NCBI RefSeq assembly: GCF_002865645.1
Contig: NW_020194552.1
Coordinates: 620,001 to 684,000, forward strand
Direction of reading: 5' to 3'
DNA length: 64,000 nt
DNA from: Hyaloscypha bicolor E
Lineage: Eukaryota; Ascomycota; Leotiomycetes; Helotiales; Hyaloscyphaceae
The notes under the pieces were generated by a model. The model saw only the letters and a program-made list of their open reading frames with translations. It was not told the origin of the DNA and searched no databases. Of this stretch, positions 47,601-59,525 are shown in pieces (the stretch's first letter is position 1; every line of letters starts with the position of its first letter). Both the position numbers and the translations under genes were made by a program.

Positions 47601-47865
47601 TTAATTAATACCCTGCCGGGTGTCGTTTTACGTTTTCTCGCTATTATTAAGCCATATCCCGGGCAATACTTCGGGACAACGAGGACGTGGGTCTAGCTGC
47701 ATGATTACTCTACATGCGCCTTTGGAACTTTTCAAATTCGGGCGCGTCCCTATATCAGTGTTGCTTGAAATCCAAAGCCTTTTGATCCGTTTGCCCCTTT
47801 GCAGTGCGCATGAATCTGTCATTGTGGTCGCCCAGTCCAGATTTCCATACTAAAGTGCTGCTGGG

Positions 47866-50196
47866 ATGAAGCATTTCAGCCTACAGCTCGTAAGTTTGGT
47901 TGCTGGCATCTCCAGCAGTCTGGCTTGTGGCGACTGCTCTGGTGCAAACAATCACGTCGAGCATGTTCGCCATGTCAGGAGAATGCAGCCTGGAGCTGCC
48001 AATGCGACGTGCGGCCCTACCAGGGCTTTGGAATGGGGTCAAGTGAACTTTTTGCACACGGTCAGTCTCCTACTGAGTCAAAAAATGACGTGCGTTGGGT
48101 CAATAACATCTTGTGAAGACTGATACACATGGTTGGCTCGAAGGACATCTAAAAGATGCCAATTATGGCGCTGACTGGGGCGACTTCGTGTCCTTCACTG
48201 AAACCTTAAAGAACCAAGCTGACAGCAAGGGTGCCGACTTACTAATTATTGATACTGGTCAGCACTAAGTTAGCTCATACGAGAGAGAATAGTAACCTAA
48301 TCAGAATGAAGGCGATCTTCACGACGGAACAGGCTTGTCTGATACAACAGATCCCAATGGCGCGATCTCAATGAGGATCTTTGAGAGACTCAAATACGAT
48401 CTCTTGACAATTGGTAAGTACATTCACTACTCGCCGAAAGAATCTCGGTATCTCATCACGTATGTTGTAGGAAACCATGAGCTTCTGCTTGCCGAGGTGG
48501 CTTATCAGACGTTCAACGAGATTGCCAAGTTCTGGTAGGTTGATAATGCTGGAGAACTTGAATCCGATTGATCAATGACGCGTTAATATAGGGGAGATAA
48601 GTACTTGACATCCAATGTTCGGATCTTCAATCCGGCCGCCAACAAGTTCGAGTATATGGGCAAGCAGTACAAGTACTTCACAACAAAGCACGGCCTCCGC
48701 ATCATTGCCTTTGGCATGCTATTCGATATGACACGTGAGACATTACCATCGCAGCCGTTCTGTCGAGGTAACTAACTGATGCAGGTAACACCGATGTTAC
48801 CAAGATCACGAAGGCAAGGGATATGGTCAACCAGGACTGGTTTCAGCACGCTATTAACTCCTCCAAGCCAGTCGACATGTTCTTGGTCCTCGGTCATAAC
48901 CCAGTAAGATCATCGATAGGTGGCACTTTTGGCGTTATCCGTGACGCAATTCGCCAGGCTCACCCACAGACCCCTATTCAGATATTTGGTGGGCATACCC
49001 ACATTCGTGACTTCGCAGTCCTAGATGATAGCAGCACCGCTCTTGAGTCAGGTCAGGCTAGTCTATTCATATAATGACGAGAAGATTCTAACACTGAACA
49101 GGACGATATTGCGAGACACTGGGGTGGGTCTCGATGAGTGGTTTCAACAAAAGCAACAGTGATTGGACGGGAATCTCACCCAACCCTCGAGGCGTGCCGA
49201 GCCCTACTCGCAAGGCCACTACCAACTCCAGCTCCCCGTTTCGGTACTCGCGTAGATATTTGGACTGGAACCGTGCCACCTTCGAGTTTCACGCTGTGGG
49301 CAAGCAGGTTGACGAGAGCGGGCTGTCAACAACGGCAGATATTACCAAGTACCGTGACCAGCTTCAGCTAAGTCGGGTCTATGGCTGTACGCCCAGAGAT
49401 TTCTGCATCACCTGTGCGCCCTTCAACAGCCCCGATAGCATTTTCTCGCTGTTGTCGCAAGCCCTAGCCGAGGTTGTTGTCAACGAAACCAGAAAGGACA
49501 TCCCCCGCTACGTGATTGCGAATACGGGTGGGATCCGTCTCGATATGTACAAAGGGCCTTTCACCTACGATGACTTCTTCACCATCATGCCGTCCAGGAA
49601 TTCGCTTCTCTATATTCCCGAAGTTGCTTGCGGTAAGGCGGCAACCCTTCTGGACGAGCTAAACAGTGGCGGTGCCGGTCAGGAACATAAACCTATGCCT
49701 TTTGAGTTCGACCTATGCGTTGACCCCATCGTTGCACCCCTAACGACTAGAGATGGGTCCAGCCACGTCCACGCCTTCAAGGCTGTGACCAGACGTCAGG
49801 TGGTTGACCTAGTTCCCGGATATATTACAACCGATGACTTTGGGTCCGATGGTGATGACACTGCGCACAGTCCGATTCCGTATCACAATATTCCGCAATT
49901 CTATCAGGGTGCCGCGGGGTTTGGGGTTGAAGGTTGCACTGGCGTTGCCGACGTGGTCTTTGTTGACTTGTAAGTATATTGCAGTCCGCCGGTGCCAGTT
50001 CTTGGCTTTGTGGCAACTGACAGAGAGTCGCGCCAGAGCCAAGCGCCACGTTCTGACCATACTGGGTCCAGACTACAGCAGCAGCGATGTCACCGACTAT
50101 ATCAGCTCGAACTACACGACACATGACTTCCTACCAGAATTCGTCAGGCGATCGGATATCTTCCAAGCTAGTATGCCGGATTGTATCTCTGCCTAG
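47866..50196 (+). CDS. secreted metallophosphoesterase / 5'-nucleotidase
   Basis: Multi-exon gene starting at an ATG with a signal peptide ([20 protein letters not shown]). The first exon ends at 48060. Junctions checked by hand rebuild the metal-site motifs in order: TTDTHGW (after 48119), DTGDLHDG (across the second intron), GNHE (across the third, about 48471), GHNP (about 48894) and GGHTH (about 48988). These are the five calcineurin-like phosphoesterase blocks. The C-terminal half (about 49130-49970) has the 5'-nucleotidase substrate domain with ANTGGIR and [13 protein letters not shown] last exon ends in PDCISA. Family members are secreted or wall-associated and release phosphate from nucleotides. 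The gene looks intact. Confidence 0.82.
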
Positions 50197-50269
50197 TTCT
50201 AGTGTCCACTAATAAGTATGAACTAAGAGATAGTTTATGTGCCTCTATAGCTGAGATCAGCGGCCTAGC

Positions 50270-52614
50270 TCATATAATTCGAACTCTTCCCTTCTTTCGC
50301 AAGCTGTGCCACATTTCTTTGTCTCCAGTAATATCGAACATGCCTACTCGGCGATACACAGTACTATTTCCCCCCCTGCTCACTAAAACCAAACCACAGT
50401 CCCCATTCGAATTCGTTCCGCGCGCATTCTTCCCAGTACCTAGTTGTAGTAGCAGGACACGAAGAAAGGGTAACTCTCCGGCATCCCTATCGAAGTAAGT
50501 CGCCATGGAGGCGCCGCTAGGACCGCTGTAGCACTTCGCGTTGAACACATCCGTCGCCTCAACTTCCTCGTGAAACCTGTCTCCGCTTAGGTCTATATCA
50601 GCCACCCATCCTCTGAGGACGAGCTCTCCACCTGAGACGCATCCGAAAGGGTCTTCGCCTATGTGGTTGACAGAGGCAAATACGATGTCCACCTCGGCCT
50701 TGCTCTTGATCCATTTTTCCTTGCCATCATCTCCAATCGTTTTAGTCCAGGAGCCGCTGTACCATGACTCGCCGCAGAAGCGAATCGGTCCGTTGTGTGC
50801 AGCCCATGACCACGACGGTATGCTAGGCTGTACGGGCTTGGGAGCCCAGATATCGTCTGTTCTCGGCTCTAACTCGTTCTTGGTTATAGAGAGAGCTTGC
50901 ATTGATGAAATCATGGCGTCCGTAGAAGCACCAGACACTGGACAATCTACAGGAGGTCTCTCCGCCCACTTAGTTGGAATCCATGATACACCCTTAAGCA
51001 AATCACTTCTCCATATTCCTGCTAGATACGTATCATCCGGCTGTCGCAACGCGAGAGCCGCCGCCAGACCGGATATGGCCGGAAGTTTGTCGGTCTCCAC
51101 GGACAACTTGCGTTGTGAATATGCCTCAGCCAGCCGCTCCCACTTTGGCCCCTCGTAGATGACGCCGCTTTTAGTCTTCAACTTCGCAGTTGTCCTTTGG
51201 TCGTCAAATAGCCGAGCGCTCGATAGATGTGATCCCAGCTGGAGATTTTGCGCCTCTTTCGACACCATCTCTGGTGCGTCCTCCGATGCGTTACTCTCTC
51301 GGCACTCCCAGAGTATCCGCGATTTGGTGAAGTGCAGCACGCGAGGACTCATCTCCCGCTCCTGAAGGCACCATCCCCGGCGGAAGACGGGACCCTGATT
51401 AATACTCTTAATCCACGGTCCGAAGTTGGGGTATATAGTTACGTCGGCGGAATCTGGGTCTGTCTCGAATCGGCCACGGGGACGTCCATAATCCCATCGG
51501 GATAGTATGGAATCCATTTGTTGATTGCATGATATGTGGCAGCGTTTACTCCCTCGGTATCACGAGGAAGAAAGCAACCTTCATCGCCATCTGGAGAGTC
51601 AGCAGCCTAACGGTTGTTAGAAGATATTTCACATGACACTCTAGTTATGCTTAGCTAATGGAGAACTTACTACTATAGTGCAGTATGCTCTCGAGTAGAT
51701 TTGGTTCATCTGACTGCATTCGACTTCGAAATCTGATCGGTCATCCTGGATTATGCATAGAGCATCGATCCATATGTAGCGATATCCTAGCTTCCGGATA
51801 ACTTCCATGGTATCGATATATGTTTTGTTTAGGTTAGTAGTTTCGATGTTCTCCAGATGCAATGGTAGATTGTCTCGCGTGGTCTTGTGGACGGTCTTGC
51901 CGCGGTCGGTACCCCAACAGTAACTCAAAACGAAGTAAGGAGTCGTCCGGTCCAGAGAGCTCGACATGACTAGTCGTGGTTGAAGCGGCGCCGCGTCATG
52001 ACCAGGACCGATGTCGATGAGTCTTGTTGGCAGAAATGTCTCACCGCCCTGATGCTTCGAACACGGCTCATGGCTCTCCGTACACTCTCTCAGCCAGCCC
52101 TTTATCATATCGAAATTCTCGTCGCAGGCCGCTCTCGCTCGAATAGCAGCTGGTATTAAATCTCAGATTGGGCTGGATCTTACAGAGTGCGAATCTACGT
52201 ACCAAAGACTTTGCCATACCCTTTGCTCTTCAGTTCCCAATACACACCGCTCGTCCTCCGTCCATCAGTGATCTTCATCTCGCCTTCGACCGTTACTATT
52301 ACTTTAATCCCGGGCTCGTACTTTTCCTTGGACAGATGCTGCCTTGGTGCATGGAGGATCTTGTTATGGCCAGTCCCTTTGAAGTCGTTTGTCGCCCAGA
52401 TAGGCTCAGCTGCCTCTAATGCAGTCCACATAATCTTGCAAAGAGGGCACCCTTTGCGCCGTGACGCATCGAGTTCAGCAACGGCATTTTCACCTTTGAA
52501 CACCTCGACGCCAAGGAACCAGCCTAAGCCGCGACTGTACCGACCCAGGGCTCGGAGGGGGAGGAAGAGGTCCAGAGGAACATTCTGAACGCAGTGATCG
52601 CAGACCGCCGACAT
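50270..52614 (-). CDS. HET-domain protein (possible frameshift)
   Basis: Start ATG at 52614 (MSAVCDHCV). Introns (GTACGT near 52200, and GTAAGT near 51660) join in frame. The HET domain shows VLSYCWG (about 51930), TYIDTMEVIRKLGYRYIWID (about 51790-51840) and ALCIIQDD. The C-terminal part has RGWCLQEREMSPRVLHFT and WSWAAHNG, typical of the extended HET family. Near 51520 the frame changes by one base: GCFLPRDTEGVNAATYHAIN continues best as DSILSRWDYGR in the next frame, and no intron explains it. This could be a real lesion or a sequence error. HET proteins trigger heterokaryon incompatibility and cell death. A solo LTR lies 173 bp upstream of the start and has displaced the ancestral promoter. 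Confidence 0.78.
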
Positions 52615-52786
52615 AACTCTCTTTATCGAGCCTGTCTTCTTGCTGGGGTATTGATGAAATCCTTGGACGACGTAGTTCAAGGCTATATGAATTAAAGCAA
52701 CTTGTTCTCGCCAGGACGTAGTGATAGACTGATCTAATGTTGTCAAACGAATAAATGTGGATTGAGAAATATCGGCGGCACCTTTG

Positions 52787-53100
52787 TGTTGAACTAGCTA
52801 AGTAATAAAGCTAGGGTCACGTGCTTGCAATGTAAACCAAGTAAACGATACTGAATTGACTGCTGTTCTACAGTGGTAAGTAGCCCGTATATATAGCCCT
52901 GAACCCCCTAAGTCACATGTACTAAATCCCTATGCCAGCTGAACCGATTACAGCTATACAGGGTATTCCAGCCGTACAGGGTATTCCAGCTATACAGGGT
53001 ATTCCAGCTGGACAGGGTATTAAGCTAGTGCACAGCCCCATGGCGTTCGGTTCCAGGGCTTACTAAGCCTATTAGGGGCCTCAGGCCCCTAATTTCAACA
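52787..53100. mobile_element. solo LTR, copy 2 (314 bp)
   Basis: Nearly identical to 9749-10063, with the same TGTTGAAC...TTTCAACA ends and internal ACAGGGTATTC repeats. It is flanked by its own target duplication CTTTG (52782-52786 and 53101-53105). Different duplications at the two sites show independent insertions. Confidence 0.85.
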
Positions 53101-53105
53101 CTTTG

Positions 53106-53577
53106 TAGGGGAGCCAGGGATCGCGTGACATCGGGGTTTGCAGCCCTTTGCAGAAACCCCGCCCTAAGGGTCAGGGATGCAATTCGGGGCACCGAGTCAA
53201 ATTGTGAACACCCTGGTATTTTCTCTAGTCACGCGCGTTTTGGTCATATTTCCATACCTAAAGGCGCGTGCAATGCGACAAGTTCCCCTGCGATTTTTTC
53301 CCTGGCAAAATTGTTCCCGGTTGCGTCTGTTCTGTGCACTCAGTTCTTCCGTGTTACACCCCAGGCACGAGAAATGCTTGTCCTCCACATTCGGTATTGA
53401 CTGATTGAATTGCCGATTCTTTAGGTTCAATAAATCCCCACGAACAACTCCCCGCCTCCCCGCCCGCCAGGCCGCGGTCCAGGAGCCAAGTCAAAAAAAA
53501 AATTGTTCGGGCCCGTCAGCTCATTTCAACCTTACCCTCGTTATATAGGGTTCAATCTTCCAGAGTGCGTGTAGATA
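53106..53577. other. gene-free region
   Basis: About 470 bases between the solo LTR and the MITE. No coding sequence or RNA gene is recognised. Confidence 0.4.
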
Positions 53578-53985
53578 CGGAGATCGCGGCATGAAGTATC
53601 GGGAATACAGGGCATTTTGACCCTGGTATTCTACAGAGTACGGATTTAGGGCAAGAGTTCGCTATAAGCCCCTATAAGTCTAGGCAGTGCTCCTTAAATC
53701 GTGTTATATTTAATTAGGGGGTGGCAGAGTAGAGTAACGAAAGCGCCCGGACGTTAAACGAGTTGCTATTATAGGCCCGCTTAGCGATAACCCCCTTGTA
53801 AGTGCAGGGGAGAAGCCCAAAGTAAAAGGTGTTGCAGCCCTTGTCGAAGGCGCACAGGCTACTTTTAGGGGAAGGGCCTGGAAATATAGGGCTTTATAGC
53901 GAGTTTGCTACCTTGATCTGTACGCTAGAGAGTTTCAAAGTCTCCCAATGCCCTGTATTCCTGATACTTTACGCCGCGATCTCCG
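53578..53985. mobile_element. MITE with 38-40-bp inverted ends and TA flanks
   Basis: Left end CGGAGATCGCGGCATGAAGT (continuing for about 40 bp to ACAGGGCATT) and the inverted right end differ at only a few positions. Each is bounded by TA (53576-53577 and 53986-53987). Length 408 bp, no coding capacity, normal GC content with no RIP signature. The TA duplication suggests mobilisation by a Tc1/mariner-type transposase. Its ends differ from X1/X2, so another family moved it. Confidence 0.72.
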
Positions 53986-53993
53986 TACGGAAG

Positions 53994-54376
53994 TGGGGAT
54001 AGGAGTATGCTCTCCGCCAGCGAACGACAATTCTTGTCCCCCGCCATCTTTTTCGCAATCTATTACACCTTCTGCGGCTGCCGTTCCCACAGGTCTCGGT
54101 TCTAGCCCGCAGACATTGGTAGTGGTACTCTAGACCAGCCATTCTCACTCAGCTTCCACACAAGCACTTGCCTCCTCGGCATCCTCTTCCGACCAAGTCC
54201 CACCGAATCCCTCATTCTCAACCTCAATTTCCTCTGCCTCTCGAATATCAGCTACGTCAACAGATTCTCTCATCTCACCAACGAGCTCCACAACCAGCAG
54301 TTCTAGCAGCGGTGGTCTTTCACAAAGCGACCGAATTGCCCTTGGTAGGGCCATGGAACGGGCCTTCCAACTTTAG
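53994..54376 (+). pseudogene. remnant of a Ser/Thr-rich membrane or wall protein
   Basis: A plus-strand frame reads a Ser/Thr/Pro-rich segment with NDNSCPPPSF and TSSSSGGLSQSDRIALG, interrupted by TAG near 54133 and ending at a TAG near 54376. SDRIALG just before a membrane segment is common in fungal single-pass proteins with Ser/Thr-rich ectodomains, but here the membrane part is gone and the MITE abuts the 5' side. This is a weak call based on composition. Confidence 0.35.
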
Positions 54377-54813
54377 CTATCGCTGTGTATCAAGTTCATA
54401 ATTAAAGCAAAAAACAAAAGAATTGAGAATTAAATAGTTGCTTAGACTACTATTCCTACCTCTTAGATAGCGGCTGTTTTTGGCGAAAGAGGGTTAAGAG
54501 CTAATTAGCCCGTCTGGTTCACTATTAATGCAAGTAGTTTTTAATCAAAAAGTCCTGGGGGGAAAAAAGTTCTAAGGAAATTATGTATAACAGTAGGCTT
54601 ATATATATTAATACTCTTGGAAAGTACTTCGTTTGTGACTCAGATGGCTGGGTGGATTTTCTAGGAGCGGAAAGTTGTTTTCTTCGCTAAACACCAGATC
54701 TAATTCACCCGCCGAGGTATAAAAAGAAGGAAACCCGAGAGCGGCGAGTCAATTTCAGTGCTATTTAGTCTCACTCAAGGCCTTTGCCATCCGAGGAGTA
54801 GTATCTTCATCAA
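54377..54813. other. gene-free region
   Basis: About 440 AT-leaning bases downstream of the minus-strand regulator. Nothing recognised. Confidence 0.4.
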
Positions 54814-56374
54814 TCATGCGCAAAAAGTATGCTTTAACAGTTCAGTAACGGTAACGAAGATTCCGCGTGTAATAAACTCACCTGCAATAAGCCATCTGCC
54901 ACTAACTAGTTTCAAGAAACTCCTCATCAACTTCAACATCTTGATGCTTGGAAGAGTCATATTTCCTATCTGCAACCTCGCCGTAAGGATTGTAGCACAT
55001 TTATACGTGAGGTATGTAACGAAAGGAGGAAGAAAAAGCTCGAAATTTAGAACGGAGTCTTCTTCCACAAATGGCCGGACTGCGTTGGCGATGTCTGAAA
55101 GCATTTCCTCTCTATACGCACGGGATAGAATGCGGGGTATCAACACGTCTGAATCTCGTACATCGCCTGGCCTGTCTTTTTCGTGCAGTAAAAGCAAAGC
55201 ACTGGGCGACATGTTACTTCTGGTCTAGATTAAAGGGGACAAATGGGATAGATAGCTAACGTATTGAAAATAGCCCAACTGCCACTATAGACCTTCAACT
55301 CATGAGGGACCTCCTCCTCCAACGTTTTCTTGAATGAGTCCAGGGTAGCGGGGTGCGGTATGTCGCTAAGAATGAATGATCCATCTGGTTTCTCAGCTTT
55401 GTGTATCGCCGAAAGGATATCAGAGGCTTCGAACAGGCGCGAAAATGCGAAAGGGGTTGGCGAAGGTGATTCAGGTGGTGATGGATTGGTCTGCAAGATG
55501 GTAAAGGTTCGGTAGCTGCTGATTGAGGGGTAGTGCTTCTTGTCAATAGCAATGCATCTAGAGCTAGCATTTTAGACTTTCGTCATATAAATTAAGCAGC
55601 TGCTTCTCGCTCACCTGTCCAGTATCAGGATCCCCCGCCACGTCTCGCTGTAATCATTTGTCTGACCGCTGTTGTATATGTGAAGAGCATCCGCTGCTCG
55701 GAATAAGGCGCCAATGGTTATGTATGCTGCGGGGAAGATGCCGTGTACAACTTCAAATAGCACTAAGAGGGCTTTTGCGTGGAGAAAATCGAGAGAGTTC
55801 ATCCCCCTTCCCTCGAGAATGGCGATCCAGCTCTTGAGCGACAGATACGAGGATTCTAATGCCTTTGGTAACCGACAGTTACCATCCATGATCTGGGTCT
55901 CGGGAACTTGTCGAAGCAGGGACATGCTCATGAATAGGAGACACATGTCTGTGCTTGCTTGTTCCCATGTTCCGGGTAACCTCGCACACAGTTCCAAGAA
56001 AGAGATGATGGGAAACCAGGTCTGGATGCTGCGATAATATCCTGTGGCCACCTCTTCGGGTGTAGTTTCTGAAAACCTCCGCATGATAGCTGCCTTGATG
56101 CCCTCTTCTGATGACAAGAATGAGGCTGGGGTTTCTGAATTTAGACCTCGCGAAGGCTCCGATGAATCAGGAGATTCCTCGGGCGGTGATAAGCTGGTGT
56201 CATAGGTGCACGCTCTTTTCAGGCTGTAGAGTGGTTAGATCTCACCAGCAAGAAAAGCGGGGCTGCTTACCACATACACAGCCCACATTTAGGGAGTCCT
56301 TTATCACATTTCCGTTTCTGGGTGCGACATCTCGTACAAGCTTGTCTCGTATCTTTGGATTTGCCCGATTCCAT
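54814..56374 (-). CDS. Zn2Cys6 fungal transcription factor
   Basis: The ATG at 56374 gives MESGKSKDTRQ, then the zinc cluster C-x2-C-x6-C-x6-C-x2-C-x6-C (CTRCRTQKRKC, then CGLCMCLKRAC), with the intron at 56270-56224 splitting it in phase (first exon 56374-56271). Two further introns (about 55619-55572 and 55260-55217) rejoin in frame. The middle region (PEEVATGYYRSIQTWFP, FLELCARLP, then SLKSWIAILEG) matches the fungal-specific regulatory domain. Total length about 470 residues, stop at 54814. It is divergent to the NmrA-like gene (about 320 bp between starts), so the two may be co-regulated. No target is evident. Confidence 0.82.
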
Positions 56375-56695
56375 CTTTGATTAATGATTTGTTGGTATGC
56401 AGATGCGGGCGGGGGGTGTGAGTTATGTAGGCTGTTGTGCGGGGCGCGATGCGGGTGCAGCTGCGGATGCAAGTGCGGGTACAAGGAACCCCGCTACTCT
56501 TTCCCCCTGGAGTTGATTGGAGGTAATGTGCAGGCGCCCTTAGATTTCGCCATTGGTAGCTTGGCTGCTTTGTAAATGGGCAAGTTAAATAGTTAAGGCG
56601 AATGGATTGTGGCATTTTGTCTGTGTCCTTTGCCAGTTTATTACGCAAAGAAAACGTTCCTCCAATCCCGTGGGCAAAGATTTCCACAAGTCATC

Positions 56696-57446
56696 ATGTC
56701 TTCAGCTGCTTCGAATACAAAGAAAAATATTCTCATTCTTGGTTCCACTGGGCCTCTAGGTGCGCTTACAACCCAGGAGGCTCTAGCTCACCACTTCAAA
56801 ATCACGATTTTTGTTCGAAGTCCAGAAAAACTAGCCCAAGAGATCAAAGACAACCAAAACATCACTGCAAGTAAACCAAAACTAGAGTAATTAACGTCCA
56901 GGCTGACAATGACAGATGATAATAGGACTACTGACTGAGACCGCTAAACTCTTTCCGCTACTTCCTTCATTCTCACACATCGTCTCAGTTCTCGGTCCTC
57001 AAGGACTCAGCTACAAAGGCAAAGCAATCTCCGAGTTCTACACCGTGCTCCTTCAAAAGATTTTGACATTTCCAACCTCGAATCGTCCCTACGTCCTCGC
57101 CTTATCGACTCCATCTCAAGAAGCACCACAAGATACCTTCTCATTGCCAATGTATTTCATGCTTATGATATTCAAACGCGTAGGCGCAGGACCTTATTCG
57201 GAGATTCGTGCAATCACACAAAGCTTCGAGAAGTATGGGAACGGGATCCAATGGACGCTATATAGAGTAGGGTACTTGACGGATACGGTGGGGAAGGGTT
57301 TTGCGAGCGCGGGGTGGATTGGTGATGAGAGGTGGAAGTTGAGCACGAGTAGGAGTGATATTGCGAGATGGTTGATAAGAGAAGTTGAATGTGAGGAGAG
57401 TCAGAGGAAGTGGGTTGGTTTGATGCCTGCTTTGTCAGAGGATTAG
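56696..57446 (+). CDS. NmrA/NAD(P)-binding Rossmann-like protein, exon join unresolved
   Basis: Exon 1 from the ATG at 56696 encodes a Rossmann start with the dinucleotide-binding loop ILGSTGPLGALTTQEAL. A donor GTAAAC near 56873 precedes a second frame, 56916-57446 (GLLTETAKLF, VSVLGPQGLSYKGKAISEFY, TLYRVGYLTD, WIGDERWKLSTSRSDIARWL). The parts clearly belong together, but no GT-AG pair I can find joins them in phase. Either an unusual splice or a small lesion is present, and the gene may be defective. NmrA-like proteins sense NAD(P) or act as reductases. The neighbours are two regulators and a sugar catabolic pair. Confidence 0.6.
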
Positions 57447-57756
57447 AAAAAGCTGCACTTATTTTCAATGTCCGAGGTTGAGCTGGACGTTGCCTCTTTA
57501 AATGTACACGATATTGCATATTAAAAGTCTACTCCCTGTAAACATCCCGGAAATTCTAGAACATTGATTTCAGCTCCTCACCACTCTAATCAAATGTTCT
57601 AAGCTGACTTAGGATACTCAAGATAAGTGCCTCTTTTCTGCCCTCAACGAGGGACCGAGCAGATAAGTGATTTTTTAGATTCGAGGTAGGGATGATTACA
57701 AGTAGTAAGGAGCGTTCTGGCCCACTTGTCTCTGGATCCCACTTGCATTGGAGCGT
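57447..57756. other. intergenic region between convergent genes
   Basis: About 310 bases between the 3' ends of the NmrA-like gene and the sugar transporter. No feature recognised. Confidence 0.4.
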
Positions 57757-59525
57757 TTAGAGTGCCGACTCGACATGCTTCGCCTCTCCCCGAACCATCA
57801 TTCCCTCCTTTCCACTAGTATCAATATCTTCCAGCTGCTCTGTCGCCAAGGCATCACCAAACAATTCCGCGATCTCTTCGAGACTCTTTCCCTTCGTCTC
57901 TGGCAAAAAGAAATAGTATATAAACCCCGCAATAAAGTTGCTAGCAATGAACAAGGAATAGTACTTCCAGCCGACATGCTGGATGGCGATGGGCGTAATT
58001 TGAGCGAGCACGATTGCAACGACAGCTTTGCAGAATACGCCAAGCCCGAGACCTTTGCTACGAAGGAAGAATGGGAAGAGTTCGACGGGAACAACCCACA
58101 CCATGGCGTTGAAGAAGAGCGCGTAGCCGAAGGAGTAGATGAAGATGAATGCAATTGCGGCACGGGGACCAGATGGGTCTTTGGTTCCAGAGGGAAATTC
58201 GGCTGACAATGCCATGATGAGACTTATCATGATACAGAGGAAAGCAGATCCAATCCCTAGAACGCGTATTAGTCATGCTACGGCATTTGCACGGGAGGGG
58301 ACACTTACAAAGTGTTCTTGTTCTAAGCCATTTGTCCGCAACAAAGCACAGGTAAGCAATCTGTCCGAATACTCCCATGAAGCCGTAGATGCCGCTGATG
58401 AGCAGCGAAGTACGCCCGGTGTATCCCACCGACGCGTAGAAAATGCTCTGGTAGTTCTGGATGACTGTCGAGCCGCTGAGCTGACCCATCATTAGGATGA
58501 AACATGCGGTAGCAGTGCGGCGGATATAGCGGCGAGAAAAGAGGTTCTTGATGGATATGAGGGCGTTTGTGTTTCGCCCTTCACGCTCGAGGAGGATTTG
58601 GTCATGGATCTGCGTGAATTCTTGGGCGAGGAAGACTTCGGATGAGTCTCCGTGAAGACGGACGATGACTGATTGAGAATTAGAATGACTCTGTTTGAAA
58701 TTCTTGATTCTTTATTGTTCCAGATCGAGTCCTTCAGAGGGATATGGCTCTTACCTGCCCTAGCTTCATCATATCTCTCATTTCCAACTAGCCAACGTGG
58801 AGTATAAGGGATGAAGAAACATCCAATAGATAGCAAGATTGCTCCTGGCATTTGCATAGCTAGAGGAATTCTCCATTGAGAATTTCCGGAAGCAAACCCT
58901 CCTGCATAGCCGATCCAGTTCGCAGCCATGAACCCAATGGAGATCATCATGCCTTGAAGACCAACAATGAAACCTCTGTTCTTGGGTGGTGAGACTTCAG
59001 CTATGTATACCGGTACAACTGAGAGAATCATGCCACAGGCAAGACCGGCGAAGAACCTTCCTGCAATCATCATGCCTACGTTTTGAGCTGCAGTCTGCAA
59101 CGCCGCCCCGAAGGTTGCTGTATTGTTAGTTCGTGGAAAGGAGATGGATTGATTGTACTCACCAATCATTCCAGCAGCACAGATGGTCCATCTACGACTG
59201 AATTTGTCGGCGCTGTATCCGGTAATGAAAGTTCCGACAGCTTGGCCAGCATTATAGACCGACACGATAGCGCCTGCTAATGTGTCAGAAATGTTTCGAA
59301 CAATGACTTGACTTTAGGGGACCTACCAGTCAATGATGCATTTTTAGCTGACGGGCCGTACATGTACACAGCAAATGTTTTATGACCGAGTGTTGTCGCA
59401 ATGATCCCTACAGGATATAAGCCATGAATGTATGAATCGAGCTGAGGGGCTTACCCGAGTCAACTCCAAAGACAAAGCCTCCGAAGGCAACCACCAAGGC
59501 GATGAGAAGAACGTAGCTGTTCATT
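57757..59525 (-). CDS. MFS sugar transporter
   Basis: The ATG at 59525 (MNSYVLLIALVVAFGGFVFG, first membrane segment) is followed by several introns. Sugar-porter signatures appear in order: YNAGQAVGTFITGYSADKFS(R)R loop, VPVYIAEVSPPKNRG, PYTPRWLVGNERYDEA, a second-half segment with GSTVIQNYQSIFYASVGYTG, and the closing PETKGKSLEEIAELFGD. Twelve membrane segments are expected and consistent with the hydrophobic blocks seen. It imports mono- or disaccharides across the plasma membrane by proton symport or facilitation; the substrate is not known. The adjacent GH78 gene suggests rhamnose or a rhamnoside. It appears intact. Confidence 0.85.
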
